64,000 bases of DNA from Streptomyces sp. MST-110588 (GTDB taxonomy: Bacteria; Actinomycetota; Actinomycetes; Streptomycetales; Streptomycetaceae), in the NCBI RefSeq assembly GCF_022695595.1, contig NZ_CP074380.1, positions 4,376,501 through 4,440,500 on the forward strand, read 5' to 3'. The first letter of the stretch is position 1, and each line of letters begins with the position of its first letter. The position numbers and the translations under genes were made by a program. Shown in pieces: positions 37,259 through 56,387 of this stretch. The notes under the pieces were generated by a model. That model did not search any database and was not told the DNA's origin. It saw only the letters and a list, made by a program, of their open reading frames with translations.

Positions 37259-37331
37259 AGGGTCGTAGCTCAATTGGTAGAGCACTGGTCTCCAAAACCA
37301 GCGGTTGGGGGTTCAAGTCCCTCCGGCCCTG
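37259..37331 (+). tRNA. tRNA-Trp (CCA)
   Basis: 73 nt. The acceptor pairs AGGGTCG with CGGCCCT, the anticodon stem CTGGT/ACCAG encloses CTCCAAA giving CCA, and the T arm is GGGGG-TTCAAGT-CCCTC. It lies 110 bp upstream of secE, the arrangement usual in actinomycetes. Confidence 0.96.
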
Positions 37332-37440
37332 CTACACGCACTTCTTCACCAAGGTGCGTGCACGCGTACGTACTGAAATGCACCGCCGTGCGGCTCTACC
37401 GGGCGCGGCACGGCCACGACCCGGATTCAGGTGAGGACGA

Positions 37441-37737
37441 GTGACGGACGCCCTGGGCTCCATCGACATGCCTGAGCGCGGTCGTTCCGAGGACGACACC
37501 TCGGAGTCCAAGAAGAAGCCCCGCCGCGGTGGCAAGCGCGGAAAGAAGGGCCCTTTCGCGCGTCTCGCGCTCTTCTACCGGCAGATCATCGCGGAGCTCC
37601 GCAAGGTCGTTTGGCCGACTCGAAACCAACTGTCGACGTACACCACCGTGGTGATCGTCTTCGTTCTCATCATCATCGGTCTCGTAACCGTGATTGACTG
37701 GGGAATCAACGAGGCCGTCAAGTACGTCTTCGGCTGA
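37441..37737 (+). CDS. secE: preprotein translocase subunit SecE
   Basis: 98 residues. A lysine/arginine-rich cytoplasmic region is followed by the SecE signature FYRQIIAELRKVVWPTRNQL and one C-terminal transmembrane helix. SecE clamps SecY in the translocon. The start is GTG 37441 with a GTGAGGAC ribosome site. It is followed 72 bp later by nusG. Confidence 0.96.
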   Translation: MTDALGSIDMPERGRSEDDTSESKKKPRRGGKRGKKGPFARLALFYRQIIAELRKVVWPTRNQLSTYTTVVIVFVLIIIGLVTVIDWGINEAVKYVFG

Positions 37738-37809
37738 TCCCGCGAAGGGTGCCTCCGCCGGGGGCCTCTTTGCATGTTCAACCCCTTGAAGCCAGGAAGA
37801 AGCAGCCAA

Positions 37810-38754
37810 GTGTCTGACCCGAACCTGAACGACGCCGCCGAGCCCGTCGCGGCCGAAGAGGCCGACGTTGACGCGGCTGCCCCGGCCGAGGTCGCGGGCG
37901 ACACGGCGTCCGCCGAGGACAGCGGCGCGCAGGAGACCGTCGGGAGCGCCGACGGCGCCGACGCGTCCGGCACCGAGGACACCGAGGACGACGCTGCCGG
38001 TGAGGCCGGCGAGGACGCCGGACTGACCGCCGACGAGGACGAGTCCGGTGAGGACGCCGTCGCGGAGGAGTCCGGTGAGGACGCCGTCGCGGAGGAGTCC
38101 GACGCCGACGCGCAGGAGGCGCCGGAGCAGGAGGCGGTCGACCCGGTCGCCGCCCTGCGCGAGGAGCTGCGCACCCTCCCCGGTGAGTGGTACGTCATCC
38201 ACACCTACGCCGGTTACGAGAACCGCGTGAAGACCAACCTCGAACAGCGCGCCGTCTCGCTGAACGTCGAGGACTACATCTTCCAGGCCGAGGTGCCGCA
38301 GGAAGAGGTCGTCCAGATCAAGAACGGTGACCGCCGCACGGTCCGCCAGAACAAGCTCCCCGGCTACGTGCTGGTGCGCATGGACCTGACGAACGAGTCC
38401 TGGGGCGTGGTGCGCAACACGCCGGGCGTCACCGGCTTCGTGGGCAACGCCTACGACCCGTACCCGCTGACCCTGGACGAGATCGTCAAGATGCTCGCCC
38501 CGGAGGCCGAGGAGAAGGCCGCCAAGGAGGCCGCCGAGGCCGAGGGCAAGCCGGCGCCGTCCCGCAAGGTCGAGGTCCAGGTGCTGGACTTCGAGGTGGG
38601 CGACTCCGTCACCGTCACCGACGGCCCGTTCGCCACGCTGCAGGCGACGATCAACGAGATCAACGCCGACTCCAAGAAGGTCAAGGGCCTGGTGGAGATC
38701 TTCGGCCGCGAGACCCCGGTCGAGCTGAGCTTCGACCAGATCCAGAAGAACTGA
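37810..38754 (+). CDS. nusG: transcription termination/antitermination factor NusG
   Basis: 314 residues. The first about 110 are a strongly acidic Ala/Glu/Asp extension typical of Streptomyces NusG; the NGN domain starts at [22 protein letters not shown] and a KOW domain ends the protein ([22 protein letters not shown]). NusG binds RNA polymerase and couples it to Rho or ribosomes. The start is GTG 37810; the ATG 12 codons upstream is less likely. A 27-bp tandem repeat lies in the acidic region. Confidence 0.95.
   Translation: MSDPNLNDAAEPVAAEEADVDAAAPAEVAGDTASAEDSGAQETVGSADGADASGTEDTEDDAAGEAGEDAGLTADEDESGEDAVAEESGEDAVAEESDADAQEAPEQEAVDPVAALREELRTLPGEWYVIHTYAGYENRVKTNLEQRAVSLNVEDYIFQAEVPQEEVVQIKNGDRRTVRQNKLPGYVLVRMDLTNESWGVVRNTPGVTGFVGNAYDPYPLTLDEIVKMLAPEAEEKAAKEAAEAEGKPAPSRKVEVQVLDFEVGDSVTVTDGPFATLQATINEINADSKKVKGLVEIFGRETPVELSFDQIQKN
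38041..38094. repeat. 27-bp tandem repeat in the acidic region of nusG
   Basis: Two exact copies beginning at 38041 and 38068, each encoding ESGEDAVAE. The repeat is in frame and extends the disordered acidic N terminus. Confidence 0.9.
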
Positions 38755-38781
38755 GGTTCTTCGGACCACCAGCTACCGGCC

Positions 38782-38825
38782 AGGTCAGGCGGGCTTTCAC
38801 AGCCCTCCTGACCTGCTCGGTTTTT
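38782..38825 (+). terminator. terminator between nusG and rplK
   Basis: Arms AGGTCAGGCGGGCT and AGCCCTCCTGACCT (one mismatch) around TTCAC, followed by GCTCGG and five Ts. It separates secE-nusG from the rplK-rplA unit. Confidence 0.85.
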
Positions 38826-38851
38826 GGCCGCACGGTTATACCCGTTATCGT
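38824..38851 (+). promoter_or_regulatory. possible rplK promoter
   Basis: TTGGCC (38824-38829), a 16-bp spacer, then TATCGT (38846-38851), about 70 bp before the rplK start. It overlaps the T tract of the nusG terminator, which suits a new transcription start. Confidence 0.4.
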
Positions 38852-38922
38852 TGTGCGGTATGCCTCCATCCGGATGTCCGGATCGCGAGGCGAAAAACCT
38901 CTCACTAGGACCCGGAGAGAGC

Positions 38923-39357
38923 ATGCCTCCCAAGAAGAAGAAGGTCACGGGGCTTATCAAGCTCCAGATCCAGGCCGGTGCCGCGAACCCGGCCCCGCCG
39001 GTCGGCCCCGCGCTGGGTCAGCACGGCGTCAACATCATGGAGTTCTGCAAGGCCTACAACGCCGCGACCGAGTCGCAGCGTGGCATGGTCGTGCCGGTGG
39101 AGATCACGGTCTACGAGGACCGTTCCTTCACCTTCGTCACCAAGACCCCGCCGGCCGCGAAGCTCATCCTGAAGGCCGCGGGCGTGGAGAAGGGCTCCGG
39201 CGAGCCGCACAAGACCAAGGTCGCGAAGATCACCAACGCGCAGGTCCGCGAGATCGCCACCACCAAGATGCCCGACCTGAACGCCAACGACCTGGACGCC
39301 GCCGCGAAGATCATCGCCGGCACCGCCCGTTCCATGGGCATCACGGTCGAGGGCTGA
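38923..39357 (+). CDS. rplK: 50S ribosomal protein L11
   Basis: 144 residues. The N terminus [20 protein letters not shown] and the segment [22 protein letters not shown] are diagnostic. L11 forms the GTPase-associated centre and is the target of thiostrepton and the activator of RelA. ATG 38923 follows CCGGAGAGAG. rplA follows after 82 bp, the usual L11 operon. Confidence 0.97.
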
Positions 39358-39439
39358 CCTCAGCCTCGTACGGCATTCCGTGGCAGGGCCAGGCGCTGGC
39401 CCGTACCACGACTCCACCTCCACAACTTCAGGAGCAGAA

Positions 39440-40156
39440 GTGAAGCGCAGCAAGACTCTTCGCAACGCGGACGCGAAGATCGACCGGGAGCGTCAGTACG
39501 CCCCGCTCGAGGCCGTCCGTCTCGCCAAGGAAACCTCCACGACCAAGTTCGACGCGACCGTCGAGGTCGCCATGCGTCTGGGTGTCGACCCGCGCAAGGC
39601 CGACCAGATGGTCCGTGGCACCGTGAACCTTCCGCACGGCACCGGTAAGACCGCCCGGGTCCTGGTCTTCGCGACCGGCGACCGTGCTGCAGCCGCGGAA
39701 GCCGCGGGCGCCGACATCGTCGGCTCCGACGAACTGATCGACGAGGTCGCCAAGGGCCGCCTGGACTTCGACGCCGTCGTCGCCACGCCGGACCTCATGG
39801 GCAAGGTCGGCCGCCTGGGCCGCGTGCTCGGTCCCCGTGGTCTGATGCCGAACCCGAAGACCGGCACCGTCACCCCGGACGTCGCCAAGGCTGTCACCGA
39901 CATCAAGGGCGGCAAGATCGAGTTCCGCGTGGACAAGCACGCGAACCTCCACTTCATCATCGGCAAGGCCTCCTTCGACGACGCCAAGCTGGTGGAGAAC
40001 TACGCCGCGGCGCTGGAGGAGATCACCCGTCTGAAGCCGTCCGCCGCCAAGGGCCGCTACATCAAGAAGGCCACCATCACCACCACGATGGGCCCCGGCG
40101 TCCCGGTCGACCCCAACCGCACCCGCAACCTCCTCGTCGAGGAGGAGGCCGTCTGA
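39440..40156 (+). CDS. rplA: 50S ribosomal protein L1
   Basis: 238 residues starting [18 protein letters not shown] and containing [20 protein letters not shown]1 forms the mobile stalk at the ribosomal E site and in many bacteria represses its own operon by binding the leader. The start is GTG 39440 with an AGGAGCAGA ribosome site. A strong terminator follows. Confidence 0.97.
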   Translation: MKRSKTLRNADAKIDRERQYAPLEAVRLAKETSTTKFDATVEVAMRLGVDPRKADQMVRGTVNLPHGTGKTARVLVFATGDRAAAAEAAGADIVGSDELIDEVAKGRLDFDAVVATPDLMGKVGRLGRVLGPRGLMPNPKTGTVTPDVAKAVTDIKGGKIEFRVDKHANLHFIIGKASFDDAKLVENYAAALEEITRLKPSAAKGRYIKKATITTTMGPGVPVDPNRTRNLLVEEEAV

Positions 40157-40200
40157 TCGCCTGATCGACGCCTCGCGGCGCGGTGACGCATCGCACACGG

Positions 40201-40245
40201 GCCGGACCCCGCACCTCCCTGGAGGGCGGGGTCCGGCTTATTTGT
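40201..40245 (+). terminator. terminator after rplA
   Basis: Perfect 12-bp arms GCCGGACCCCGC / GCGGGGTCCGGC with an inner CCTCC/GGAGG pairing, followed by TTATTTGT. Confidence 0.9.
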
Positions 40246-40311
40246 ATGGTTGAACATCAGGCCAGTGCACTACTGTGCGTGGTCATCAACGGATCTAGCT
40301 ATGGGGCGGGA

Positions 40312-41241
40312 ATGAAGAGCACCATCGTGCGGCGCACCGGTATCTCCCTCGCGGCGGTGGCCGTGCTGGCCGGGGCGACGGCCTGTGACGGCGGGTCGGA
40401 CAAGGCCGACGGCAAGAAGGGCGGTTCCGAGGCCCGTACGGCGATGCAGGTCATCAACGCCGCCTTCAAGAAGACCTCGGCCGCCAAGTCGGCGAAGGTC
40501 GACATGACGATGACGATGCCGGGTGCCGCCTCCAAGGGTGGCGGCACGACGAAGATGAGCGGCGTCATGGGCTGGGACCCGACGGTCATGGACATGAACG
40601 TGGACATGTCGGCTTCTCCGGCCGCCGGTGGCAAGACGCCCCCGAAGTCGCGCGTGCTCATGGTCGACAACGTCATGTACGCGAGCATGGACCCGGCCGC
40701 CATGGCCGGCGCCGGCAAGGAGCTGGCCGGCAAGAAGTGGCTGAAGATCGACATGCTGGCCGCCGCCAGGCAGTCCGGCAACCAGCAGCTCATGAAGCAG
40801 ATGACCGCCGGCCTGGACGCCAACCAGGACCCGGCCAAGCAGCTCGGGATGCTCATCGGCTCGCCCAGCATCAAGCACGTGGGCTCCGAGAAGGTCAACG
40901 GACAGGACGCCGAGCACTACAAGGGCCACCTCACCATCGAGGAGGCGACCAAGCTCAACAAGGACAACGGGCTCAGCGCCGAGGACCGCCAGAAGCTCGT
41001 GGAGGGCGCCAAGAAGGCGGGCATCAAGGGCTACGACCTGGAGGTCTGGGTCAATGGCGAGGACTACCCCGTGAAGATGACCATGGGCATGGACTCGCCC
41101 AAGGGGATGACCAACATCACGGCGAACTACTCCGACTACGGCGCCAAGGCGTCGGTGCAGGCCCCGCCGGCCAATGAGACGCTCGACCTCGTCAAGATGC
41201 TCAAGGACCTGCAGAAGGCCAAGGGCGGCACCACCGCCTGA
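40312..41241 (+). CDS. putative lipoprotein (LppX/LprAFG-like)
   Basis: 309 residues. A signal sequence (MKSTIVRRTGISLAAVAVLAG) ends at Cys25 in the stretch GATACDGG, a loose lipobox. The mature part is Lys/Met-rich, with MTMTMPGAASKGGG and RVLMVDNVMYASMDP; it resembles the LppX_LprAFG fold that holds lipids in mycobacteria, but I am not certain. It is predicted to sit on the outer face of the membrane. The start ATG 40312 follows GGGGCGGGA. It is an insertion between rplA and rplJ flanked by terminators on both sides. Confidence 0.78.
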   Translation: MKSTIVRRTGISLAAVAVLAGATACDGGSDKADGKKGGSEARTAMQVINAAFKKTSAAKSAKVDMTMTMPGAASKGGGTTKMSGVMGWDPTVMDMNVDMSASPAAGGKTPPKSRVLMVDNVMYASMDPAAMAGAGKELAGKKWLKIDMLAAARQSGNQQLMKQMTAGLDANQDPAKQLGMLIGSPSIKHVGSEKVNGQDAEHYKGHLTIEEATKLNKDNGLSAEDRQKLVEGAKKAGIKGYDLEVWVNGEDYPVKMTMGMDSPKGMTNITANYSDYGAKASVQAPPANETLDLVKMLKDLQKAKGGTTA

Positions 41242-41281
41242 TCGAGCCGTCCAGGGAAGCCCTCTTGAGGGAGCCGCCCGG

Positions 41282-41304
41282 CTGAGCCCCCTCAGGGGGC
41301 TCAG
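41282..41304 (+). terminator. terminator after the lipoprotein gene
   Basis: Perfect arms CTGAGCCCCC and GGGGGCTCAG around a TCA loop, 40 bp after the lipoprotein stop and just upstream of the rplJ promoter. Confidence 0.8.
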
Positions 41305-41312
41305 TGACGGAT

Positions 41313-41342
41313 TTGCCGGTTCGCGGGCCGTTCGCGTACCGT
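41313..41342 (+). promoter_or_regulatory. possible rplJL promoter
   Basis: TTGCCG (41313-41318), 18-bp spacer, TACCGT (41337-41342). It would give a leader of about 210 nt before rplJ, long enough for the L10-binding leader known for this operon. Confidence 0.45.
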
Positions 41343-41344
41343 AT

Positions 41345-41560
41345 CCAGGAAGCCAAAGACCGCTGGTTGTCTCTGTGCGCTCCTACCGAGCACGCAGTGG
41401 CCGAAGGATCCGCTAGCTGCGGACGGCCTGCGCAGGCATGTGAGGAAGGACTCCCGGATTTCCCTCCGGTCGAGTTGAGCCCCGTGCGCCTGCGCCGGGG
41501 CGTTTGTTTTGCCCAGCCCCTTCTGCGCGGTCCTCATCACCCGGAAGGAGGCCGAGGCTC
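41345..41560 (+). promoter_or_regulatory. rplJ leader with attenuator-like hairpin
   Basis: In many bacteria the L10-L12 complex binds the rplJ leader and controls the operon. Here the leader contains a CGGATTTCCCTCCGGTCG segment, then a GCCCCG...CGGGGC hairpin (41481-41503) followed by GTTTGTTTT, which looks like an intrinsic terminator, and then the rplJ ribosome site GGAAGGAGG. This fits attenuation. The assignment as an L10 leader rests on position and partial features. No gene lies in 41242-41560. Confidence 0.5.
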
Positions 41561-42112
41561 ATGGCGAGGCCCGACAAGGTCGCAGCCGTCGAGGAGATCG
41601 CGGACAAGTTCCGCAACTCCAACGCCGCTGTTGTGACCGCGTACACCGGACTTACCGTTGCGCAGCTCAAGGAGCTGCGTCGTTCGCTCGGTGACAACGC
41701 TCAGTACCGTGTGGTGAAGAACACGCTGACCAAGATTGCGGCCAATGAGGCCGGGATCCAGCTGGACGAGCACCTCAAGGGCTCGACCGCTGTCGCCTTC
41801 GTGACCGGTGACCCGGTCGAGGCGGCGAAGGGTCTTCGTGACTTCGCCAAGGAGAACCCGAATCTCGTCATCCAGGGCGGTGTCCTTGATGGCAAGGCGC
41901 TGTCCGCCGACGAGATCAAGAAGCTTGCGGACCTCGAGTCCCGCGAGGTTCTGCTCGCCAAGCTGGCGGGTGCCATGAAGGGCAAGCAGTCCCAGGCTGC
42001 CGCGCTCTTCCAGGCCCTGCCGTCGAAGTTCGTCCGCACCGCGGAGGCTCTTCGGGCGAAGGTCGAGCAGGGCGGTGCCGGTACGCCGGCTCCCGCCGAG
42101 GCTGCGGAGTAA
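41561..42112 (+). CDS. rplJ: 50S ribosomal protein L10
   Basis: 183 residues beginning [20 protein letters not shown], with [20 protein letters not shown] and [13 protein letters not shown], standard L10 sequence. L10 anchors the L7/L12 stalk. ATG 41561 is chosen because a strong GGAAGGAGG precedes it; an upstream frame of 19 codons lacks this. rplL follows after 81 bp. Confidence 0.97.
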   Translation: MARPDKVAAVEEIADKFRNSNAAVVTAYTGLTVAQLKELRRSLGDNAQYRVVKNTLTKIAANEAGIQLDEHLKGSTAVAFVTGDPVEAAKGLRDFAKENPNLVIQGGVLDGKALSADEIKKLADLESREVLLAKLAGAMKGKQSQAAALFQALPSKFVRTAEALRAKVEQGGAGTPAPAEAAE

Positions 42113-42193
42113 TCCACCTCGCAGTCCAGCGGGCCCGTACGCCCGCCGAAATGTACATCCGGCACCAGCCGAATTAGTGGAAGGACCGCCACC

Positions 42194-42583
42194 ATGGCGA
42201 AGCTCACCCAGGACGAACTGCTCGCCCAGTTCGAGGGCATGACCCTCATCGAGCTCTCCGAGTTCGTGAAGGCGTTCGAGGAGAAGTTCGACGTCACCGC
42301 TGCCGCCCCGACCGCCGTCGTCGCCGCCGGCCCCGCCGGTGGTGCCGGTGACGCCGCCGCCGCCGAGGAGAAGGACGAGTTCGACGTCATCCTCACCGGT
42401 GCGGGCGACAAGAAGATCCAGGTCATCAAGGTCGTGCGTGAGCTGACCTCCCTGGGTCTGAAGGAGGCCAAGGACCTCGTCGACGGCACCCCGAAGCCGG
42501 TCCTCGAGAAGGTCGCCAAGGACGCCGCGGACAAGGCCGCCGAGGCCCTCAAGGGCGCCGGCGCCTCCGTCGAGGTCAAGTGA
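42194..42583 (+). CDS. rplL: 50S ribosomal protein L7/L12
   Basis: 129 residues. The N-terminal dimerisation helix ([20 protein letters not shown]), Ala/Pro-rich hinge and C-terminal factor-binding domain ([37 protein letters not shown]) are all present. It recruits translation GTPases to the ribosome. The gene is followed by an attenuator-like hairpin before rpoB. Confidence 0.97.
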   Translation: MAKLTQDELLAQFEGMTLIELSEFVKAFEEKFDVTAAAPTAVVAAGPAGGAGDAAAAEEKDEFDVILTGAGDKKIQVIKVVRELTSLGLKEAKDLVDGTPKPVLEKVAKDAADKAAEALKGAGASVEVK

Positions 42584-42647
42584 CCTCACGAGTCTCGCGA
42601 CTCGCCCCCTGAAGGGGGTCCGGGGCCCGGCCCCGGGATGAACACAG

Positions 42648-42683
42648 CCAAGGGCGATCACCCATGCGGGTGGTCGCCCTTGG
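42648..42683 (+). terminator. hairpin between rplL and rpoB
   Basis: Perfect 16-base arms CCAAGGGCGATCACCC / GGGTGGTCGCCCTTGG around ATGC. No T tract follows. It probably acts as a partial terminator or RNA-processing site that lowers readthrough into rpoB. Confidence 0.75.
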
Positions 42684-43030
42684 GCGTTCATGGGACGGCT
42701 GCGTTGCCTTGGGGCGGAGTGCGAGTATGGTGATCTTCGTTGCCCGGCCGTACACCCCGTGACGATCAGCCCAGGGGTGGGGGGCCCTTGACGAACCGCA
42801 CGCAGCGCGCAATTCTCAGGACGCGACGTCGGAGCGATCCGTAAGTCCGAGGCATGGATCGCCGACGAAGAGGGAAGCATCGGTGTGCGCCTCTGGCGCA
42901 CGGCTTGCGGCAGGCGTTGGGTTTGGGCGTTGAGAAGAACAACGAGGGGTTCCTCCGTCCCGGAGGTGGCCGCCTCCCGGAGGGAGAAGATCGGTATCAC
43001 GGTGCTGAGCCGGTCCCCGGAAGCTCGCTC

Positions 43031-43059
43031 TGGACATCAGTGTGCCAAGTGGCTACACT
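43031..43059 (+). promoter_or_regulatory. rpoBC promoter
   Basis: TGGACA (43031-43036), a 17-bp spacer and TACACT (43054-43059) match the vegetative HrdB-type consensus well. Transcription would start near 43066, giving a leader of about 155 nt before the rpoB TTG. Confidence 0.7.
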
Positions 43060-43221
43060 GACCCTTTGCGCTGCCTGTTAGCTGCTCCCTGCCCGTCACC
43101 AGGGGCATACCCGAGCTTGAGCACTGCTGGATGAACCGCCCTGACCTGGGCTTTCCCTCGGTGTGACCGGTTCGGGACCGGTACGCGCGTAGTGAGTCCG
43201 AGCCCTCGGAAGGACCCCCTC

Positions 43222-46704
<3,483 letters not shown>

Positions 46705-46828
46705 CGGGTCTGGCCGGAGCTCCCCCGGGAGCTCCGGTCTCCCCCATGGCCCCCTCGGCATGGGGAGACCCCCATCCGGACCCCCAGACCATGATTGAGA
46801 CTCGACCCTGAAAGAGGGATTGACGACA

Positions 46829-50728
<3,900 letters not shown>

Positions 50729-50748
50729 TCCTTGGCATGTGCCGTGCG

Positions 50749-50782
50749 CGGGGCGGTCACCTCTTCGGAGGTGGCCGCCCCG
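50749..50782 (+). terminator. terminator after rpoC
   Basis: 15-base arms CGGGGCGGTCACCTC and GAGGTGGCCGCCCCG (one G-T pair) around a stable TTCG loop, 20 bp after the rpoC stop. Confidence 0.85.
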
Positions 50783-50955
50783 CGGCGTTCGTCGTGGCAG
50801 TCGTCGTGGCAATCGGGGCCCCTGGTGCCCCATACGGACCCTGAAGCATTACTGTGGTCCGGCAGGAGCCCCGAGGTTGACCGGGAACCGTGTGCTCTCC
50901 TGAGACGTTCTGATTGTTGGGTGCAGTGTCCGGTTCGTTGGGGGAGGTGCCACAC

Positions 50956-51489
50956 GTGGCGTTCCAGCCGTGGCAGGGCGGTCAGCCCGCTCAGGGGCCG
51001 ATCGGCGCGCCGGCGATGCGCGCCTCGCACGCCGACCGCGAGCGCGCGGTCGACGTGCTCAAGGCCGGGTTCGCCGAGGGCCGGCTCGCGCAGCCGGAGT
51101 ACGAGCAGCGCATGACCCGTGCCTACCAGGCGCAGACCCACGCCGAGCTGCAGATGATCGTCTCCGACCTGCCGCAGGGCCCGGTGCCGCAGGCGGCCTT
51201 CACCCCCCGCCCGCAGGTGCCGGCGACCTTCATGCCGATGGCCCCGCCCGTGACCACCAACGCCAGCTCGACCGGCGCGCTGGTCTGCGGGATCCTGGCG
51301 CCGTTCACGATGGGGGTGACGGCGATACCCGCGGTCATCCTGGGGCACAAGGCGCGCGCGGAGATCCGTCGTACGGGTGAGGGCGGGGACGGCCAGGCGG
51401 TGGCCGGGCTGGTCCTGGGCTGGATGGGGATCGCCGGCTGGGCCATGTTCCTGCTGTTCATGATGCTGATAGCCGTCGCGAGCGTGTGA
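50956..51489 (+). CDS. DUF1707 and DUF4190 domain membrane protein
   Basis: 177 residues. The DUF1707 domain is clear (MRASHADRERAVDVLKAGFAEGRLAQPEYEQRM...DLP), followed by a Pro-rich linker and a DUF4190 two-helix membrane domain (ALVCGILAPFTMGVTAIPAVILGHKA...GLVLGWMGIAGW). Function unknown; such proteins are common in actinomycetes. I choose GTG 50956 because GGGGGAGGTG lies upstream. It is a single gene between rpoC and rpsL. Confidence 0.88.
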   Translation: MAFQPWQGGQPAQGPIGAPAMRASHADRERAVDVLKAGFAEGRLAQPEYEQRMTRAYQAQTHAELQMIVSDLPQGPVPQAAFTPRPQVPATFMPMAPPVTTNASSTGALVCGILAPFTMGVTAIPAVILGHKARAEIRRTGEGGDGQAVAGLVLGWMGIAGWAMFLLFMMLIAVASV

Positions 51490-51608
51490 GCGGACCGGGC
51501 CGGGACCCGCCGCGAAAGGGGTGGCGTTCTTCCGTACGGTGACGTATCCCACTACGGTGTCGGCAGCGCCGCACGGAGTCCGGCGTGTCCTTCGCGTGTG
51601 CATTTGTT

Positions 51609-51637
51609 TTGACCGCAGCCCATGCGGTAGGTACGCT
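51609..51637 (+). promoter_or_regulatory. str operon (rpsL) promoter
   Basis: TTGACC (51609-51614), 17-bp spacer, TACGCT (51632-51637): a strong vegetative promoter. It predicts a leader of about 190 nt before rpsL. Confidence 0.75.
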
Positions 51638-51754
51638 CTGACCTTGTGCCTGGGGTGTCCTCGGTCTGCCGTGCGTGCACTTGTCCGTACATAAGCCGGG
51701 TCTCGACACCGCAATCCGCAGCCGTACTCGTTCCAGCGAGGGGTCCGCGGCATT

Positions 51755-51780
51755 CGACACACCCGACCGCGTGGGTCGGA
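51755..51780 (+). promoter_or_regulatory. leader element shared with the S10 operon (rpsL copy)
   Basis: The core CCCGACCGCGTGGGTCGG folds as a CCGACC-GCGTG-GGTCGG hairpin and is preceded by CGACACA. The same element, differing at one base, lies 76-102 bp upstream of rpsJ (63764-63790). It begins about 77 bp before the rpsL GTG. The remaining leader (51490-51831) shows no gene. Confidence 0.7.
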
Positions 51781-51831
51781 GAAGTTCCAGGTTAGCTTTA
51801 CCGAGACTGGCACACAGAAACCGGAGAAACG

Positions 51832-52203
51832 GTGCCTACGATCCAGCAGCTGGTCCGCAAGGGCCGGCAGGACAAGGTCGAGAAGAACAAGACGCCCGCA
51901 CTGGAGGGTTCGCCCCAGCGCCGCGGCGTCTGCACGCGTGTGTTCACGACCACCCCGAAGAAGCCGAACTCGGCCCTGCGTAAGGTCGCGCGTGTGCGTC
52001 TGACCAGCGGGATCGAGGTCACCGCTTACATTCCGGGTGAGGGCCACAACCTGCAGGAGCACTCGATCGTGCTCGTGCGTGGCGGCCGTGTGAAGGACCT
52101 TCCGGGTGTTCGCTACAAGATCATCCGAGGCTCCCTCGACACGCAGGGCGTCAAGAACCGCAAGCAGGCTCGCAGCCGCTACGGCGCCAAGAAGGAGAAG
52201 TAA
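51832..52203 (+). CDS. rpsL: 30S ribosomal protein S12
   Basis: 123 residues, [20 protein letters not shown] to [12 protein letters not shown]12 guards decoding accuracy. The streptomycin-resistance positions are wild type: Lys in [13 protein letters not shown] and Lys in [13 protein letters not shown] start; AACCGGAGAAACG upstream serves as ribosome site. First gene of the str operon, with rpsG 2 bp downstream. Confidence 0.98.
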   Translation: MPTIQQLVRKGRQDKVEKNKTPALEGSPQRRGVCTRVFTTTPKKPNSALRKVARVRLTSGIEVTAYIPGEGHNLQEHSIVLVRGGRVKDLPGVRYKIIRGSLDTQGVKNRKQARSRYGAKKEK

Positions 52204-52205
52204 GA

Positions 52206-52676
52206 ATGCCTCGTAAGGGCCCCGCCCCGAAGCGCCCGGTCATCATTGACCCGGTCTACAGCTCTCCTCTGGTGACCTCCCTCATCAACAAGGTCCTGCT
52301 GAACGGCAAGCGCTCCACCGCCGAGCGCATCGTTTACGGTGCCATGGAGGGTCTGCGCGAGAAGACCGGCAACGACCCGGTCATCACGCTCAAGCGCGCG
52401 CTGGAGAACATCAAGCCGACCCTTGAGGTCAAGTCCCGCCGTGTCGGTGGCGCCACCTACCAGGTGCCGGTCGAGGTCAAGCCCGGCCGCGCCTCCACCC
52501 TCGCGCTGCGCTGGCTCGTGGGCTACTCCCGCGCCCGCCGCGAGAAGACCATGACCGAGCGCCTCATGAACGAGCTGCTGGACGCCTCCAACGGCCTCGG
52601 CGCTTCGGTCAAGAAGCGCGAGGACACCCACAAGATGGCCGAGTCCAACAAGGCCTTCGCGCACTACCGCTGGTAG
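52206..52676 (+). CDS. rpsG: 30S ribosomal protein S7
   Basis: 156 residues beginning [20 protein letters not shown] and ending [10 protein letters not shown]7 nucleates assembly of the 30S head and in E. coli represses the str operon. It starts two bases after the rpsL stop, and its ribosome site lies in the rpsL end (AAGGAGAAG). Confidence 0.98.
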   Translation: MPRKGPAPKRPVIIDPVYSSPLVTSLINKVLLNGKRSTAERIVYGAMEGLREKTGNDPVITLKRALENIKPTLEVKSRRVGGATYQVPVEVKPGRASTLALRWLVGYSRARREKTMTERLMNELLDASNGLGASVKKREDTHKMAESNKAFAHYRW

Positions 52677-52715
52677 TCGCTACCCACATCGAGACCGAGA
52701 GAAGATTGAGCCACT

Positions 52716-54836
<2,121 letters not shown>

Positions 54837-54880
54837 GTCCGGCTCTCACGAGTCGGAACACGCTTTAGGCTTGACACCGT

Positions 54881-54923
54881 CTGCCGGGGACGCCGCCGCG
54901 TCCCGTGGGGAGGTCCCCGGCAG
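54881..54923. promoter_or_regulatory. long hairpin in the fusA-tuf1 spacer
   Basis: Perfect 10-bp arms CTGCCGGGGA / TCCCCGGCAG with a GC-rich 23-base interior. It follows a TTGACA hexamer (54871-54876), which could be the -35 of a tuf1 promoter, though no clear -10 box was found. Streptomyces tuf1 is known to have its own promoter in this spacer. Confidence 0.4.
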
Positions 54924-54994
54924 CCGGCACCCCAGCAAAGATCACCTGGCGCCGATGAGTAAGGCGTACAGAACCACTCCACAGGAGGACCCCA

Positions 54995-56187
<1,193 letters not shown>

Positions 56188-56227
56188 TCACCTGACGGTT
56201 TGACCTGGTAGCTCGCAGAGCTGCTCA

Positions 56228-56267
56228 AGAAGGGCCCCGTACACCTTTGGGTGTACGGGGCCCTTCT
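56228..56267 (+). terminator. terminator after tuf1
   Basis: Nearly perfect arms of about 18 bases (AGAAGGGCCCCGTACACC and complement) around TTT. It closes the str operon before the convergent M4 protease gene. Confidence 0.88.
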
Positions 56268-56387
56268 GCTGTGCTCCGCCGATGTTCGACGCCGATGTCC
56301 GGCTGTCGTCACGCCGTGTGCGGTTACGGCTGACGGCTGACGGTCGTACGAGCGTACGTCCGTCAGCCGTCGCGGGCCGTGCTGTCT

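Larger units (their letters stand above)
42584..43221 (+). other. rplL-rpoB intergenic region
   Basis: 638 bp with no convincing gene. It contains two GC-rich hairpins near 42605-42640, the long hairpin at 42648-42683, a strong promoter at 43031-43059 and a leader of about 155 nt to rpoB. Short open frames here lack ribosome sites and Streptomyces codon bias. Confidence 0.7.

Noticed and set aside
42854..43081. 75-codon frame upstream of rpoB
   Set aside because: No clear ribosome site, atypical codon use, and it overlaps the rpoBC promoter.
51832..52203. Streptomycin-resistance mutation in rpsL
   Set aside because: Both key lysines (TTTPKKP and GRVKDLP) are wild type.
54871..54900. tuf1 promoter from the TTGACA hexamer
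   Set aside because: No acceptable -10 box at 16-19 bp, so it is not called as a promoter.
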